Assembly: GCA_934270345.1 (NCBI GenBank)
Contig: CAKQPT010000052.1
Span: 1-9,834 of the forward strand
Direction: 5' to 3'
From: an uncultured Oribacterium sp.
Lineage (GTDB): Bacteria > Bacillota > Clostridia > Lachnospirales > Lachnospiraceae
Length of the DNA: 9,834 nucleotides
Shown: in pieces, positions 1 to 6,213 of the stretch
How the letters are laid out: each line of letters begins with the position of its first letter
Numbering within the stretch: position 1 is the stretch's first letter
The notes under the pieces: generated by a model
What the model was told of the DNA's origin: nothing
The model's input: the letters and a program-made list of their open reading frames with translations, nothing else
The model's database searches: none
Made by a program: the position numbers and the translations under genes

Positions 1-24
1 CTGCGAACTTCCCCTTGACTGACA

Positions 25-41
25 AGGTCGCGAAGCGACCT
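25..41. other. Small perfect hairpin near the left edge
   Basis: AGGTCGC (25-31) and GCGACCT (35-41) form a 7-base stem with a GAA loop. ACCT (38-41) could instead pair with AGGT (52-55), and GACAA (21-25) with TTGTC (57-61). It lies just beyond the TTGACA box of the edge module, so it may be a leader structure of an outward transcript. Its function is unknown. Confidence 0.3.
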
Positions 42-57
42 CACTTTTGGGAGGTTT

Positions 58-138
58 TGTCAAGTCTTTTGATAAATTTATTTGTAAAAAAAGACCCACG
101 CTTTCACGTGAGTCTAAATGTTAAGTTGACGACATTGG
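58..138 (-). mobile_element. Possible end of an insertion element, facing left out of the window
   Basis: Read on the minus strand this stretch runs CCAATGTC (138-131), a word ending TTAA, a hairpin (arms 115-107 and 100-92) followed by seven T, then TTGACA (63-58) as a possible -35 box. The same order occurs at 9730-9818 on the plus strand, and the 14-mer GGGTCTTTTTTTAC is identical in both. Two outward-facing copies of one module suggest the upstream ends of two insertion-element copies, with a terminator blocking read-through and a promoter for a transposase beyond the window. The element type is not identifiable here, and no transposase residues are visible. Confidence 0.35.
82..115 (-). 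terminator. Rho-independent terminator, minus strand
   Basis: On the minus strand AGACTCACG (115-107) pairs with CGTGGGTCT (100-92) with one G-U pair, followed by a run of seven T (92-86). This is a classical intrinsic terminator. It is about 330 bases beyond the HAD gene stop, so it may serve that transcript or be part of the edge module. Confidence 0.7.
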
Positions 139-170
139 GGTCTGACCCCATTAAATTTCTATTAAATTTC
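131..170 (-). repeat. REP-like half element (copy A), inverted relative to copies B-E
   Basis: A palindrome with arms TGGGGTC and GACCCCA around a single central base (136-150) is followed by an ATTAAATTT stretch. Read on the minus strand it matches the second palindrome of the composite repeat seen at 3663, 5377, 7521 and 9547, including the preceding AAATTTAATGGGG. The tail ACGAAATTCTTAAG expected after it is missing and the CCAATGTC edge module starts instead. It therefore looks truncated at that junction. Confidence 0.6.
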
Positions 171-240
171 GCCGGCGAACGCGGCCCCTGCAGCATTTCG
201 ACGTTTTCTTCATCTGATGACTGGGGTTTTAGTCGCCAAT

Positions 241-420
241 GTTGGCATCAAACAGGCCTATTTCCGCCCTGATGCCAACAACTCCCTCGAAATCTTCCCT
301 GATTTTGTTGGCATCAGCTCGTTATTCAGCTCATTTGATACAGCATCACCCAGGTCAAATGCATATCTGACGTTAGCATCAAATGAGATTTTCGCCCATT
401 TGATACAGCATTGGCCCAGG
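241..420. repeat. Gene-free stretch with degenerate GCATCA/CAGCAT short repeats
   Basis: The interval between the left edge and the HAD gene holds no credible gene. It contains several related short words: GTTGGCATCA at 241-250 and 307-316, the inverse TGATGCCAAC at 270-279, CATTTGATACAGCAT at 332-346 and 398-412, and GCATCAAATGA at 376-386. Both CATTTGATACAGCAT copies are followed within a few bases by CCCAGG. Direct and inverted copies could fold locally. The later words resemble the CAGCATTGCC core of the array at 1160-1510. Confidence 0.4.
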
Positions 421-443
421 CAGGTGTCGGGGACGCAGGTGCA

Positions 444-1112
444 TCAGGCTTCCACCAGCTCCCGGTAGCTCTCGATCACCCGCGCAGCGCCGAGCGCCCG
501 CAGCGCCTCCGGGTCGGCCGTCCCCGCCACGGCGATGACCTTCGCGGCACCGGCGGCCACCGCAGCCTGCACACCCGACTTCGCATCCTCGAACACGAAG
601 CTCCGATGGATGTCCGCGTGAAGCTTCTCCGCCGCGCGCAGGAAGATGTCCGGCGCCGGCTTTCCCGGGAAGCTGTGGTCGTTGTAGGTCACCTGCTCGA
701 GCGTGAACCAGCGCGCGAGGTCGATCTGCCGGAAATAAAACTCGACATTCTCGATCGGCGACGAGGTCGCGATCCCGAGCTTCACGCCCGCGGCCTGCAG
801 CTGGTCCAAAAACTCCGAAAGCCCATCCCGCAGCCGGTAGATGTCCGCATGCGAAACGCAGATCTCCCGATAGGTCTCCTCCTTCTCCTCGACGAGGCGC
901 TTCACCTCCGCGTCGCTAAGCCCCTCCCCGAGGAAGCGCCGGATCGTCACATCCGCATGAATCCCGTGGATGTACCGGTCGAACTCCTCCTCCGTGAGGT
1001 CCCGCCCGATATGCCGCTTCATAAACAGACTCCACGCCTCGTTATGGTAAATCTCATCGTTTACCATCGTCCCATTATAATCGAAAATCACCGCTTCTGG
1101 ATATTCCATCAT
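444..1112 (-). CDS. HAD-superfamily hydrolase (beta-phosphoglucomutase/phosphatase-like)
   Basis: This is a 222-residue HAD-fold protein with a helical cap (about residues 20-90), acting on a phosphorylated small molecule in the cytoplasm; the substrate is not predictable. Motif I is FDYNGT, with nucleophile Asp11 and Asn13 at the D+2 position, which is Asp in mutases. Motif II is ATSS (Thr116/Ser117), motif III Lys151 in FPGKPAPD, and motif IV Glu175-Asp176 in FVFEDAKSG. Two adjacent ATG codons (1112 and 1109) follow TAGGAGGTG at 1126-1118; either start fits. The length is normal for the cap-I subfamily. The Asn at D+2 argues for a phosphatase-type or unusual member rather than a classical beta-phosphoglucomutase. 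It is a single-gene unit, with repeat-rich DNA on both sides. Confidence 0.85.
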   Translation of the reverse strand: MMEYPEAVIFDYNGTMVNDEIYHNEAWSLFMKRHIGRDLTEEEFDRYIHGIHADVTIRRFLGEGLSDAEVKRLVEEKEETYREICVSHADIYRLRDGLSEFLDQLQAAGVKLGIATSSPIENVEFYFRQIDLARWFTLEQVTYNDHSFPGKPAPDIFLRAAEKLHADIHRSFVFEDAKSGVQAAVAAGAAKVIAVAGTADPEALRALGAARVIESYRELVEA

Positions 1113-1159
1113 CTCTACACCTCCTATAACAGCCGCTGCCGATGTTGACAGAGAGGCTG

Positions 1160-1510
1160 TTTTCTGAAATTCTACATTGCCCGCGTTGACAAATACGCAT
1201 CTTTTCTAAATTCTGCATTGCCTGATTTTTACTAAATCGGCGGATCTGAGAATTCAGCATTGCCGTTTTTTCGCAAAATAAAGTTTCCCGAGAAAAAAGC
1301 ATTACCAGTTTTCTTTGATTCTCACACAATATAAGATGAATCTCCAAATCGACATTACAAACCGACAATGTAAATATTTGGAAATCAGTACTTCTGTGTA
1401 GAATCCAGTGCATTCACGATCTACAATTACAAGCTGAGAGAGAACCAAGCAATGCTGAATTTCCCCAGATGACCAGCTTGCCAACACAGACAATGCTGAT
1501 TTACAAAGGA
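1160..1510. repeat. Array of about nine degenerate 20-base motifs, partly with 42-45 base period
   Basis: The 475-base gap upstream of the HAD gene is filled by variants of a motif with core AATTCtGCATTGCC. Direct copies begin near 1160, 1202, 1245 and 1290 (42-45 base spacing), with weaker copies near 1343 and 1399. Inverse copies of the type CAATGCTGAATTTC lie near 1365, 1447 and 1488. Because the period is close to 14 codons, spurious frames across it (for example 1075-1413, minus) give repetitive Gln/Arg/Cys-rich peptides. It is not a CRISPR: the units are too degenerate and the intervals are themselves similar. Function unknown. Confidence 0.55.
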
Positions 1511-1588
1511 CGCCTCGTTTGTCAACCACCACAGTACATCACTGTATCTCACCCCAGCGCACTTCCTATCTTCCCAGCTTTCTATGCC

Positions 1589-2365
1589 TCATCGTCCCAT
1601 CTTCGCCTTCACCTTCTCCGGCACGTCAATGATACCGAAACGGTAGAACATCGCGTAGATGTAGCTGATCCCGCGGATGTCGCCCAGGTCCTTCGGGCGC
1701 TGGATAACCGGCTTCTCTCCTGCCGGCACCTTCTGAAGCGCCAGCATCACCGAGCTCCACGCGAGGCTTTTGCTCTGCTCGCGGCGGTCGATCCAGAGCT
1801 CGCGCGTGAACTCGCCGTTCCGCCCGCGCCGCAGCTCGTAGCTGAACTTCAGCCCCGAGTATGTCTTAAACTGCGCGCCCACGAAGGCCTGCACCACGCC
1901 CCAGAGGTTCTCCTCCGTTGGTGCCGCCCGCCACTTCTTCAGCGCGCGGTAACGCCGCTGTCGCTCCGCGCCGGCGCTGATCTTCTCGACACTGTCCGTC
2001 GCCGCGAAATACACGCCCTTCTCATACGGCAGATATGAGTTCACCGACGGAATCGAGAGCCGCAGCTCCTCTGCCGTCGACTGCACCGCCGCCCGGTAGT
2101 CCCGCCGCGCCCGGTACGCCTCAAACGTCGCCCGCACCTCCTCCGCGATCTCCGATTCGTACACCTCCGCCGTGATCAGCAGTTTCCGAACCTTGATCGG
2201 ATTCAGCCCGAGCTCGTCCGCAATCGCCTGCAGCGACTGCCCCGCATCGTACAGTTCCGCCGCCGCATCCATCAGCTCCTCGAGGTTCCGCCCCGCATCG
2301 TAGTCCGGTCGCTTCCGCTTCCGCCCACCGCCCGGCCGCCGCTTCCGCACCCTCGCCTCTTCCAT
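1589..2365 (-). CDS. Two-HTH DNA-binding-like protein of unknown function
   Basis: I cannot name this 258-residue protein. The N-terminus is very basic (about residues 5-20, RKRR...GGGRKRKRP). A helix-turn-helix-like segment follows at about 44-63 (SLQAIADELGLNPIKVRKLL), and a second, similar one at about 92-113 (STAEELRLSIPSVNSYL). Residues 130-258 form an Arg/Lys- and aromatic-rich domain (GAQFKTYSGLKFSYEL, then RPKDLGDIRGISYIYAMFYRFG) that resembles uncharacterised proteins of clostridial accessory DNA, from memory only. The start is the ATG at 2365, because GGAGG (2378-2374) lies 8 bases upstream; an earlier GTG (2407) has no such site. Its own promoter-like TATACT lies near 2403-2398. 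It is separated from hicB by a terminator. Regulator or DNA-maintenance role is inference. Confidence 0.7.
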   Translation of the reverse strand: MEEARVRKRRPGGGRKRKRPDYDAGRNLEELMDAAAELYDAGQSLQAIADELGLNPIKVRKLLITAEVYESEIAEEVRATFEAYRARRDYRAAVQSTAEELRLSIPSVNSYLPYEKGVYFAATDSVEKISAGAERQRRYRALKKWRAAPTEENLWGVVQAFVGAQFKTYSGLKFSYELRRGRNGEFTRELWIDRREQSKSLAWSSVMLALQKVPAGEKPVIQRPKDLGDIRGISYIYAMFYRFGIIDVPEKVKAKMGR

Positions 2366-2410
2366 ATCTGCGCCCTCCTGGTCATCACTATCTATACAGT
2401 ATATCACGAT

Positions 2411-2442
2411 TAAAGCCGTATGGAAGATCTATTCCACACGGC
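2411..2442 (-). terminator. Terminator downstream of the HicB-like gene
   Basis: On the minus strand GCCGTGTGGAA (2442-2432) pairs with TTCCATACGGC (2425-2415), 11 pairs including one G-U, followed by TTTAAT. It lies 8 bases after the HicB-like stop codon. The plus strand would have an A-C mismatch, so termination of the minus-strand transcript is favoured. Confidence 0.7.
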
Positions 2443-2450
2443 TTTCTCGG

Positions 2451-2729
2451 TCAGCCGAACGAATCGTACTGCTCGTCGCGCGGCATGACCAGCGCGAGGT
2501 CGGTTTTCTCCTCGCCGTCGGCGGTCTCGACGTCCATGAGCAGGGTGCGCGTCGGCAGGTCCATGTCTGTCTCGAGCTCGGTCAGGATGTAATTTACGCC
2601 TGCTTCACGCGCCTCATCCAGCGCCTCGTCGAGCGTCGCGCCCTCACCGAAGCAGTCCTGCAGGTCCACGTAACGCACATGGTAGCCCGTCGCCGTCTTC
2701 CTGATAATCGCCGGAAAATAATATGTCAT
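2451..2729 (-). CDS. HicB-like antitoxin-fold protein, apparently without HicA
   Basis: A 92-residue protein beginning MTYYFPAIIRKTATGYHVRYVDLQDCFGEG would be typical of the HicB_lk family: a partly degraded RNase H-like fold in which DLxDCxGEG-type residues and the following TLDEALDEA helix are characteristic. HicB proteins normally neutralise the HicA mRNA interferase and bind their own promoter. There is no HicA-sized gene on either side: the gap to the SDR gene is 61 bases and a terminator follows downstream. The C-terminal part (residues 55-92) is acidic and shows no ribbon-helix-helix or HTH DNA-binding domain. GGAGG lies 7 bases before the ATG. It is probably co-transcribed with the upstream SDR gene, since no terminator separates them. 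Confidence 0.75.
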   Translation of the reverse strand: MTYYFPAIIRKTATGYHVRYVDLQDCFGEGATLDEALDEAREAGVNYILTELETDMDLPTRTLLMDVETADGEEKTDLALVMPRDEQYDSFG

Positions 2730-2790
2730 TGTCGTTCCTCCATCCGCGCTGCTGCGACGCGCCCACTTTACGATTCAGAAATCTCTTCGT

Positions 2791-3552
2791 TTACGGCATA
2801 ATCGAGTTCGCGCCGTCGACGATGACGCTCTGGCCGGAGAAGTAGCAGGAATCCGGGCCGGCGAGGAAGGCGATGACCGGTGCGATATCCTTCTCCGGGT
2901 CACCGAAGCGCTTCATCGGGTTCAGGTTGACCTGCTTCGCGTACTCCTCCGGGAACTTCTCCGCCCAAGCCTTCGCGGCTGGCGACTCTGCGCCTGGGAG
3001 GACAATGTTTACACAGATGCCGTACTGGCCCCACTCCTTGGCCGCGATCTTCGTCAGGCCGCGCAGCGCCTCTTTGTTCGAACCGTACGCGAGCTGGCCG
3101 GCGATACCGAACATACCGGTCGCCGACGCGAAGTTGATGATGCGGCCCTCATGCTGCTCCTTCATATACGGGAATGCTGCCTGCATGTAGTTCAGCGAAC
3201 CGATCACGCCACTCTGCCATGCCTTCAGCATGTTGTCGTAGCTCGTCTCCTCGACTGGGGAGGACGGCACGATGGCCTGTCCGTTGTTCACCACGACGTC
3301 GATCGTACCATACTTCTCGACCACCGTCTTCACGACCTCATCCACTCTCGCTCTGTCTGCAGAGTCACAGCTCATCGCAAAACCCTCGCCACCGAGCTCC
3401 TTGATCTCTGCGATGGTCTGCTCGATCGGCTCCAGACGACGTCCCGTCGCGATGACCTTCACACCTCTCTTCGCGAGACAGAGGGCGATGCCCTTTCCGA
3501 TTCCCTGTCCCGCACCCGTCACGATCGCTACCTTTTCATTTAACTGCTTCAT
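2791..3552 (-). CDS. SDR-family NAD(P)-dependent oxidoreductase
   Basis: This 253-residue classical short-chain dehydrogenase interconverts an alcohol and a ketone, substrate unknown. The cofactor motif TGAGQGIG is at 12-19, Arg38-Arg39 after strand 2 suggest NADP(H) preference, and the structural NNAG motif reads NNGQ (89-92). Catalytic Ser143, Tyr156 and Lys160 are present with the normal 13- and 4-residue spacing (AYGSNK), and the C-terminus has GQSVIVDGA. The fourth tetrad residue, usually Asn in a vNlxG context, appears to be Ser114 (WQSGVIG). FabG-like in length but divergent at NNAG and Asn, so an acyl-carrier-protein reductase role is less likely. AGGAGG lies 10 bases before the ATG. 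It has its own promoter and leads the SDR-hicB unit. Confidence 0.85.
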   Translation of the reverse strand: MKQLNEKVAIVTGAGQGIGKGIALCLAKRGVKVIATGRRLEPIEQTIAEIKELGGEGFAMSCDSADRARVDEVVKTVVEKYGTIDVVVNNGQAIVPSSPVEETSYDNMLKAWQSGVIGSLNYMQAAFPYMKEQHEGRIINFASATGMFGIAGQLAYGSNKEALRGLTKIAAKEWGQYGICVNIVLPGAESPAAKAWAEKFPEEYAKQVNLNPMKRFGDPEKDIAPVIAFLAGPDSCYFSGQSVIVDGANSIMP

Positions 3553-3567
3553 GTGCCATAGGCCTCC

Positions 3568-3612
3568 TATATCATAATATATCGATTATATCAGATAATG
3601 CAGTTTGCACAA
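3568..3612 (-). promoter_or_regulatory. SDR promoter with three phased GATATA repeats
   Basis: A perfect -10 box TATAAT (3590-3585) stands 16 bases from TTGTGC (3612-3607), a 3-of-6 match to the -35 consensus. On the minus strand the hexamer GATATA occurs three times (3592-3587, 3583-3578, 3573-3568), about one helical turn apart, overlapping the -10 box and early transcript. That spacing is compatible with an operator, but no regulator is recognisable. Confidence 0.5.
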
Positions 3613-3662
3613 ATCCTTTTGGCTCATTCGCACATTTTCGTCATTTTCACATGCACGCCGGG

Positions 3663-3750
3663 AGTTTATGGGGTCTGACCCCATAAACTTCTGTTTAGAT
3701 TCTGTTTATAAAAATTTAATGGGGTCAGACCCCCTTACGAAATTCTTAAG
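3663..3750 (-). repeat. REP-like composite element, copy B
   Basis: Palindrome P1 (3663-3689) has perfect 13-base arms AGTTTATGGGGTC and GACCCCATAAACT around a single T. A spacer containing GTTTAGATTCTGTTTA follows. Palindrome P2 (ATGGGGTCAGACCCC, 3719-3733) has the opposite central base, so P1 and P2 are inverted copies. The element ends with the tail TTACGAAATTCTTAAG. It lies between the SDR promoter and the CitMHS terminator hairpin. P2 carries C in place of A just after the second arm. Confidence 0.9.
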
Positions 3751-3754
3751 ACAG

Positions 3755-3800
3755 GAACAGCGCCGCGCGGCCGGGGAAGTCCGGTCGCGCGGCGCTGTTC
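3755..3800 (-). terminator. Strong hairpin after the CitMHS gene
   Basis: GAACAGCGCCGCGCG (3755-3769) and CGCGCGGCGCTGTTC (3786-3800) are perfectly complementary over 15 bases, and CCGG pairs inside the loop extend the stem. It begins 22 bases after the transporter stop codon. There is no U-tract on the minus strand (CTGTCTTAAG follows), so it may act as a 3'-end stabiliser or bidirectional pause site as much as a true terminator. Confidence 0.55.
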
Positions 3801-3822
3801 GAATTTGCGTCTATGATTGTTA

Positions 3823-5223
3823 TTACAGCGGCAGGATGCCGATGATCACTGCGAAGAGCATGCAGAGGATCGAGAATACCCATACGTAGCCGAAGGATGC
3901 GCGGATGTGATCCTTGATGTCGACGTCGGCGAGGCCGATGCCGAGGAGGGTCGCCGGTACCATCGGGCTGATGAAGGTTGCGCAGTTACGGCAGACAACC
4001 ATGGCAACCGCGATCGGGAATGCCTCTACGCCGAAGGATGCGCCGATGGCGATCATAACCGGAAGCATACCATAGAAGTAGGAATCCGTATCGAAGCAGA
4101 GTGCGAGCGGTACGGACAGGATGCCGATGACGAGTGGCAGGTGCTGGCCGAGTGCAGACGGCAGGATCATCGAGATGATACCGGCCATGTTGGACACGAC
4201 AGACGTCTTCATCATCTCCACGCCCGGCTTCGCGATAGCAGCTGCGCCGTCAGCATTGAACCCATATACCAGAACGCCCATCAGAACCGCTGCGCCCATG
4301 AGTGTCGAGCACATCATCAGTGCCGGACCTGCGTGGCGGTTAATCATCTTCTTCTGAAGCTTGATCGGAGTGTAGTTCACGAGGAGGGCAGCTGCCACAC
4401 CAAGCATGAACGGATAGTAGCTCGGGAACTGATCCCATACAAGCATCGCGATAACGGCGATGGTGAGGGCAATGTTAAAGGCGAAAAGCTTCGGACGGGC
4501 ATATTCGTTCTCGTCTGCCGCATGCTGTGCCTCTTCTGCTGCATCCTCGCTGCTTGCGGCCTGTGCGAGCTTACCATTGAGACCTGCGCCTCTCTTCTTC
4601 TCCTGCACACCGGCGAATACCGCGTGTACGAGGCAGAGGAGGATACCGAAAATCTGGATCGGGATCAGCTTATTCCAGAGCTGACCAGCCTCCATGCCGA
4701 GGACGGAAGCGGCACGCATGGTCGGGCCGGCCCACGGCATCAGGTTAAGAACACCCATCGCGAGGACAGCGACACGAAGCAGGGTCGTCTGTCTCATGTG
4801 CATCTTCTTGTATACCGGAAGCATCGCCGGAACGACGATCAGGAAGGTCGACGCTCCACCACCATCGAGGTGGCCGATCAGTGCGATGATTGCGGTCATA
4901 ACCGTCACGCCGATGACATTGTCCCCGACATACTTCATCAGCTTGTTGATGATGACGTCGAACATGCCGGCGTCGGTCATGATACCGAAGAACAGCACGG
5001 AGAATACGAACAGTGCGGCGGTCGGGCCGGTGCTCTTGAAGCCGCCCTTGATGAGGTCACCGATCTGCTCGATCGAGTAGTAGCCGCCGAGCACCAGAAC
5101 GAGCGCCAGCAGCGACGGGAAGATGATGAAGGCCATGCTCGGGGTGGTTTTGCTCTTAAACAGCGTCACCACGAGCGCGATGATACATGCGAATCCTAAA
5201 AGACCCACGACGAATTCTGACAT
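3823..5223 (-). CDS. CitMHS-family secondary transporter
   Basis: This 466-residue integral membrane protein has about a dozen hydrophobic segments, split by a hydrophilic Ala/Glu-rich loop at about residues 206-245. The family exchanges protons for metal-citrate complexes across the cytoplasmic membrane. Hallmarks are IGHLDGGGASTFLIV (117-131), the re-entrant-loop type LMPWAGPTMRAASVLG (161-176), and a second late loop (ISPMVPATLLGIGL) near the C-terminus. ATG at 5223 is chosen because AAGGGGGA precedes it by about 6 bases and the membrane domain starts at once; the 23 residues of an upstream extension are polar and unlikely. Next to deoBC, a carboxylate other than citrate is possible; substrate specificity cannot be read from sequence. 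Confidence 0.85.
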   Translation of the reverse strand: MSEFVVGLLGFACIIALVVTLFKSKTTPSMAFIIFPSLLALVLVLGGYYSIEQIGDLIKGGFKSTGPTAALFVFSVLFFGIMTDAGMFDVIINKLMKYVGDNVIGVTVMTAIIALIGHLDGGGASTFLIVVPAMLPVYKKMHMRQTTLLRVAVLAMGVLNLMPWAGPTMRAASVLGMEAGQLWNKLIPIQIFGILLCLVHAVFAGVQEKKRGAGLNGKLAQAASSEDAAEEAQHAADENEYARPKLFAFNIALTIAVIAMLVWDQFPSYYPFMLGVAAALLVNYTPIKLQKKMINRHAGPALMMCSTLMGAAVLMGVLVYGFNADGAAAIAKPGVEMMKTSVVSNMAGIISMILPSALGQHLPLVIGILSVPLALCFDTDSYFYGMLPVMIAIGASFGVEAFPIAVAMVVCRNCATFISPMVPATLLGIGLADVDIKDHIRASFGYVWVFSILCMLFAVIIGILPL

Positions 5224-5376
5224 AAGTGTCCCCCTTTGGAATGTCGAAGTGTGTTGTTTTTTGTCATCCGCAGTGTACCATTTCACGTACAATCGCGCTA
5301 ATATTTAAATCCGAATAGACGGTATAAGTTTTATGTTATGGGGTTGTCGCAGGCGATAGGCTAAGGCTATTCCGGA

Positions 5377-5465
5377 AGTTTATGGGGTCTGACCCTATAA
5401 ACTTTTTGTTTAGATTCTGTTTATAAAAATTTAATGGGGTCAGACCCCATTACGAAATTCTTAAG
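5377..5465 (-). repeat. REP-like composite element, copy C
   Basis: Same architecture as copy B over 89 bases: P1 at 5377-5403 (one change, CCCT for CCCC), the GTTTAGATTCTGTTTA spacer, P2 with arms TAATGGGGTC and GACCCCATTA, and the tail ACGAAATTCTTAAG. Its tail directly abuts the T-run of the deoC terminator. The 153 bases between it and the CitMHS start (5224-5376) hold the transporter's leader; I see no convincing promoter there. Confidence 0.9.
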
Positions 5466-5498
5466 AAAAAAGCGGCGCCTCCGAGGGGGAGGTGCCGC
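5464..5498 (-). terminator. Terminator of the deoB-deoC operon
   Basis: On the minus strand GCGGCACCTCC (5498-5488) pairs with GGAGGCGCCGC (5482-5472) with one mismatched or wobble position, followed directly by six T and C. It begins 31 bases after the deoC stop. This is a textbook intrinsic terminator. Confidence 0.85.
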
Positions 5499-5528
5499 GT
5501 ATGTGTGTTTTGATAGGGTCTGACGGTG

Positions 5529-6197
5529 TCAATATCCGGCGCCGCTGTCCGTGTTCTTCATGATCTTCACGAGGCGGCTGGTGCCGAGGCGGTCTGCACC
5601 GAGGCTCATGAACTTCTCGGCGTCGTCGAAGGAGCTGATCCCGCCGGCGGCCTTTACCTTCACGCCCGGGCCGACATGCTCATGCATGAGCTTCACGTCG
5701 TCGAAGGTTGCGCCCGCCGTGGAGAAGCCGGTGGAGGTCTTGATGAACTCTGCCCCCGCCCTCGTCACGATCTCACACATCCGGATCTTCTCTTCCTCTG
5801 TGAGGAGGCAGGTCTCGATGATGACCTTCAGGATGTGTCCGTCACAGGCCTCGTGGATCTGGCGGATCTCATCCTCTACTTCATCGTATTTTCCATCTTT
5901 CAGGAAGCCAATGTTGATGACCATGTCGATTTCCGCTGCCCCGTTTGCGATGGCATCCTTCGCCTCGAAGACCTTCGTCGCGGTCGTGCTGTAGCCGTTC
6001 GGGAAGCCGATGACGGTGCAGATCGGGAGCTTCCCGTCGACATAGGCTGCGGCCTGCTTCACGTAGGCTGCCGGGATGCACGCCGACGCGCAGTGATACT
6101 TGATGCCATCATCGAGGATGGTCTTAATGTCTGCCCAGGTTGCGGTCTGCGCGAGCAGGGTGTGATCAACGATCTTTAATACATCAGTGGTGTTCAT
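5529..6197 (-). CDS. deoC: Deoxyribose-phosphate aldolase
   Basis: Cytoplasmic class I aldolase that cleaves 2-deoxy-D-ribose-5-phosphate to acetaldehyde and D-glyceraldehyde-3-phosphate. The 222-residue TIM-barrel shows the full catalytic set: Asp91 ([11 protein letters not shown]), Schiff-base Lys153 (EFIKTSTGF) and Lys182 ([10 protein letters not shown]). The phosphate-binding loop GGIS and a C-terminal Tyr222 are present; the C-terminal tyrosine of E. coli DERA helps proton transfer. Length is normal for the short bacterial form. The start ATG is preceded by GAAAGG 9 bases upstream. It lies 16 bases after the deoB stop, so the two genes form one operon that ends at the terminator just downstream. 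Confidence 0.97.
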   Translation of the reverse strand: MNTTDVLKIVDHTLLAQTATWADIKTILDDGIKYHCASACIPAAYVKQAAAYVDGKLPICTVIGFPNGYSTTATKVFEAKDAIANGAAEIDMVINIGFLKDGKYDEVEDEIRQIHEACDGHILKVIIETCLLTEEEKIRMCEIVTRAGAEFIKTSTGFSTAGATFDDVKLMHEHVGPGVKVKAAGGISSFDDAEKFMSLGADRLGTSRLVKIMKNTDSGAGY

Positions 6198-6213
6198 TTA
6201 CGTTTACCTTTCT

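Noticed and set aside
15..272. 85-residue plus-strand frame at the left edge
   Set aside because: It crosses a terminator, the half REP element and the edge module, so it is a chance frame.
411..1148. 245-residue plus-strand frame opposite the HAD gene
   Set aside because: It is a shadow of the GC-rich HAD gene, with no ribosome site or known domain.
1075..1413. 112-residue minus-strand frame upstream of the HAD gene
   Set aside because: It overlaps the HAD start, has no ribosome site, and its Gln/Arg/Cys-rich repetitive sequence follows from the 42-base DNA repeat.
1160..1510. CRISPR array
   Set aside because: The units are degenerate and occur in both orientations, the intervals resemble one another, and no cas gene is present.
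1302..1532. 76-residue minus-strand frame in the same repeat region
   Set aside because: It lies in the repeat array, has no ribosome site and no recognisable family.
3817..5199. 460-residue plus-strand frame opposite the CitMHS gene
   Set aside because: It is an antisense shadow, rich in His/Arg/Asp/Glu with no domain; the minus-strand frame encodes a clear membrane transporter.
5224..5376. Promoter for the CitMHS gene
   Set aside because: Candidate boxes (TACACT, TAAATA, TTGTAC) do not combine at an acceptable 16-18 base spacing, so I do not call one.
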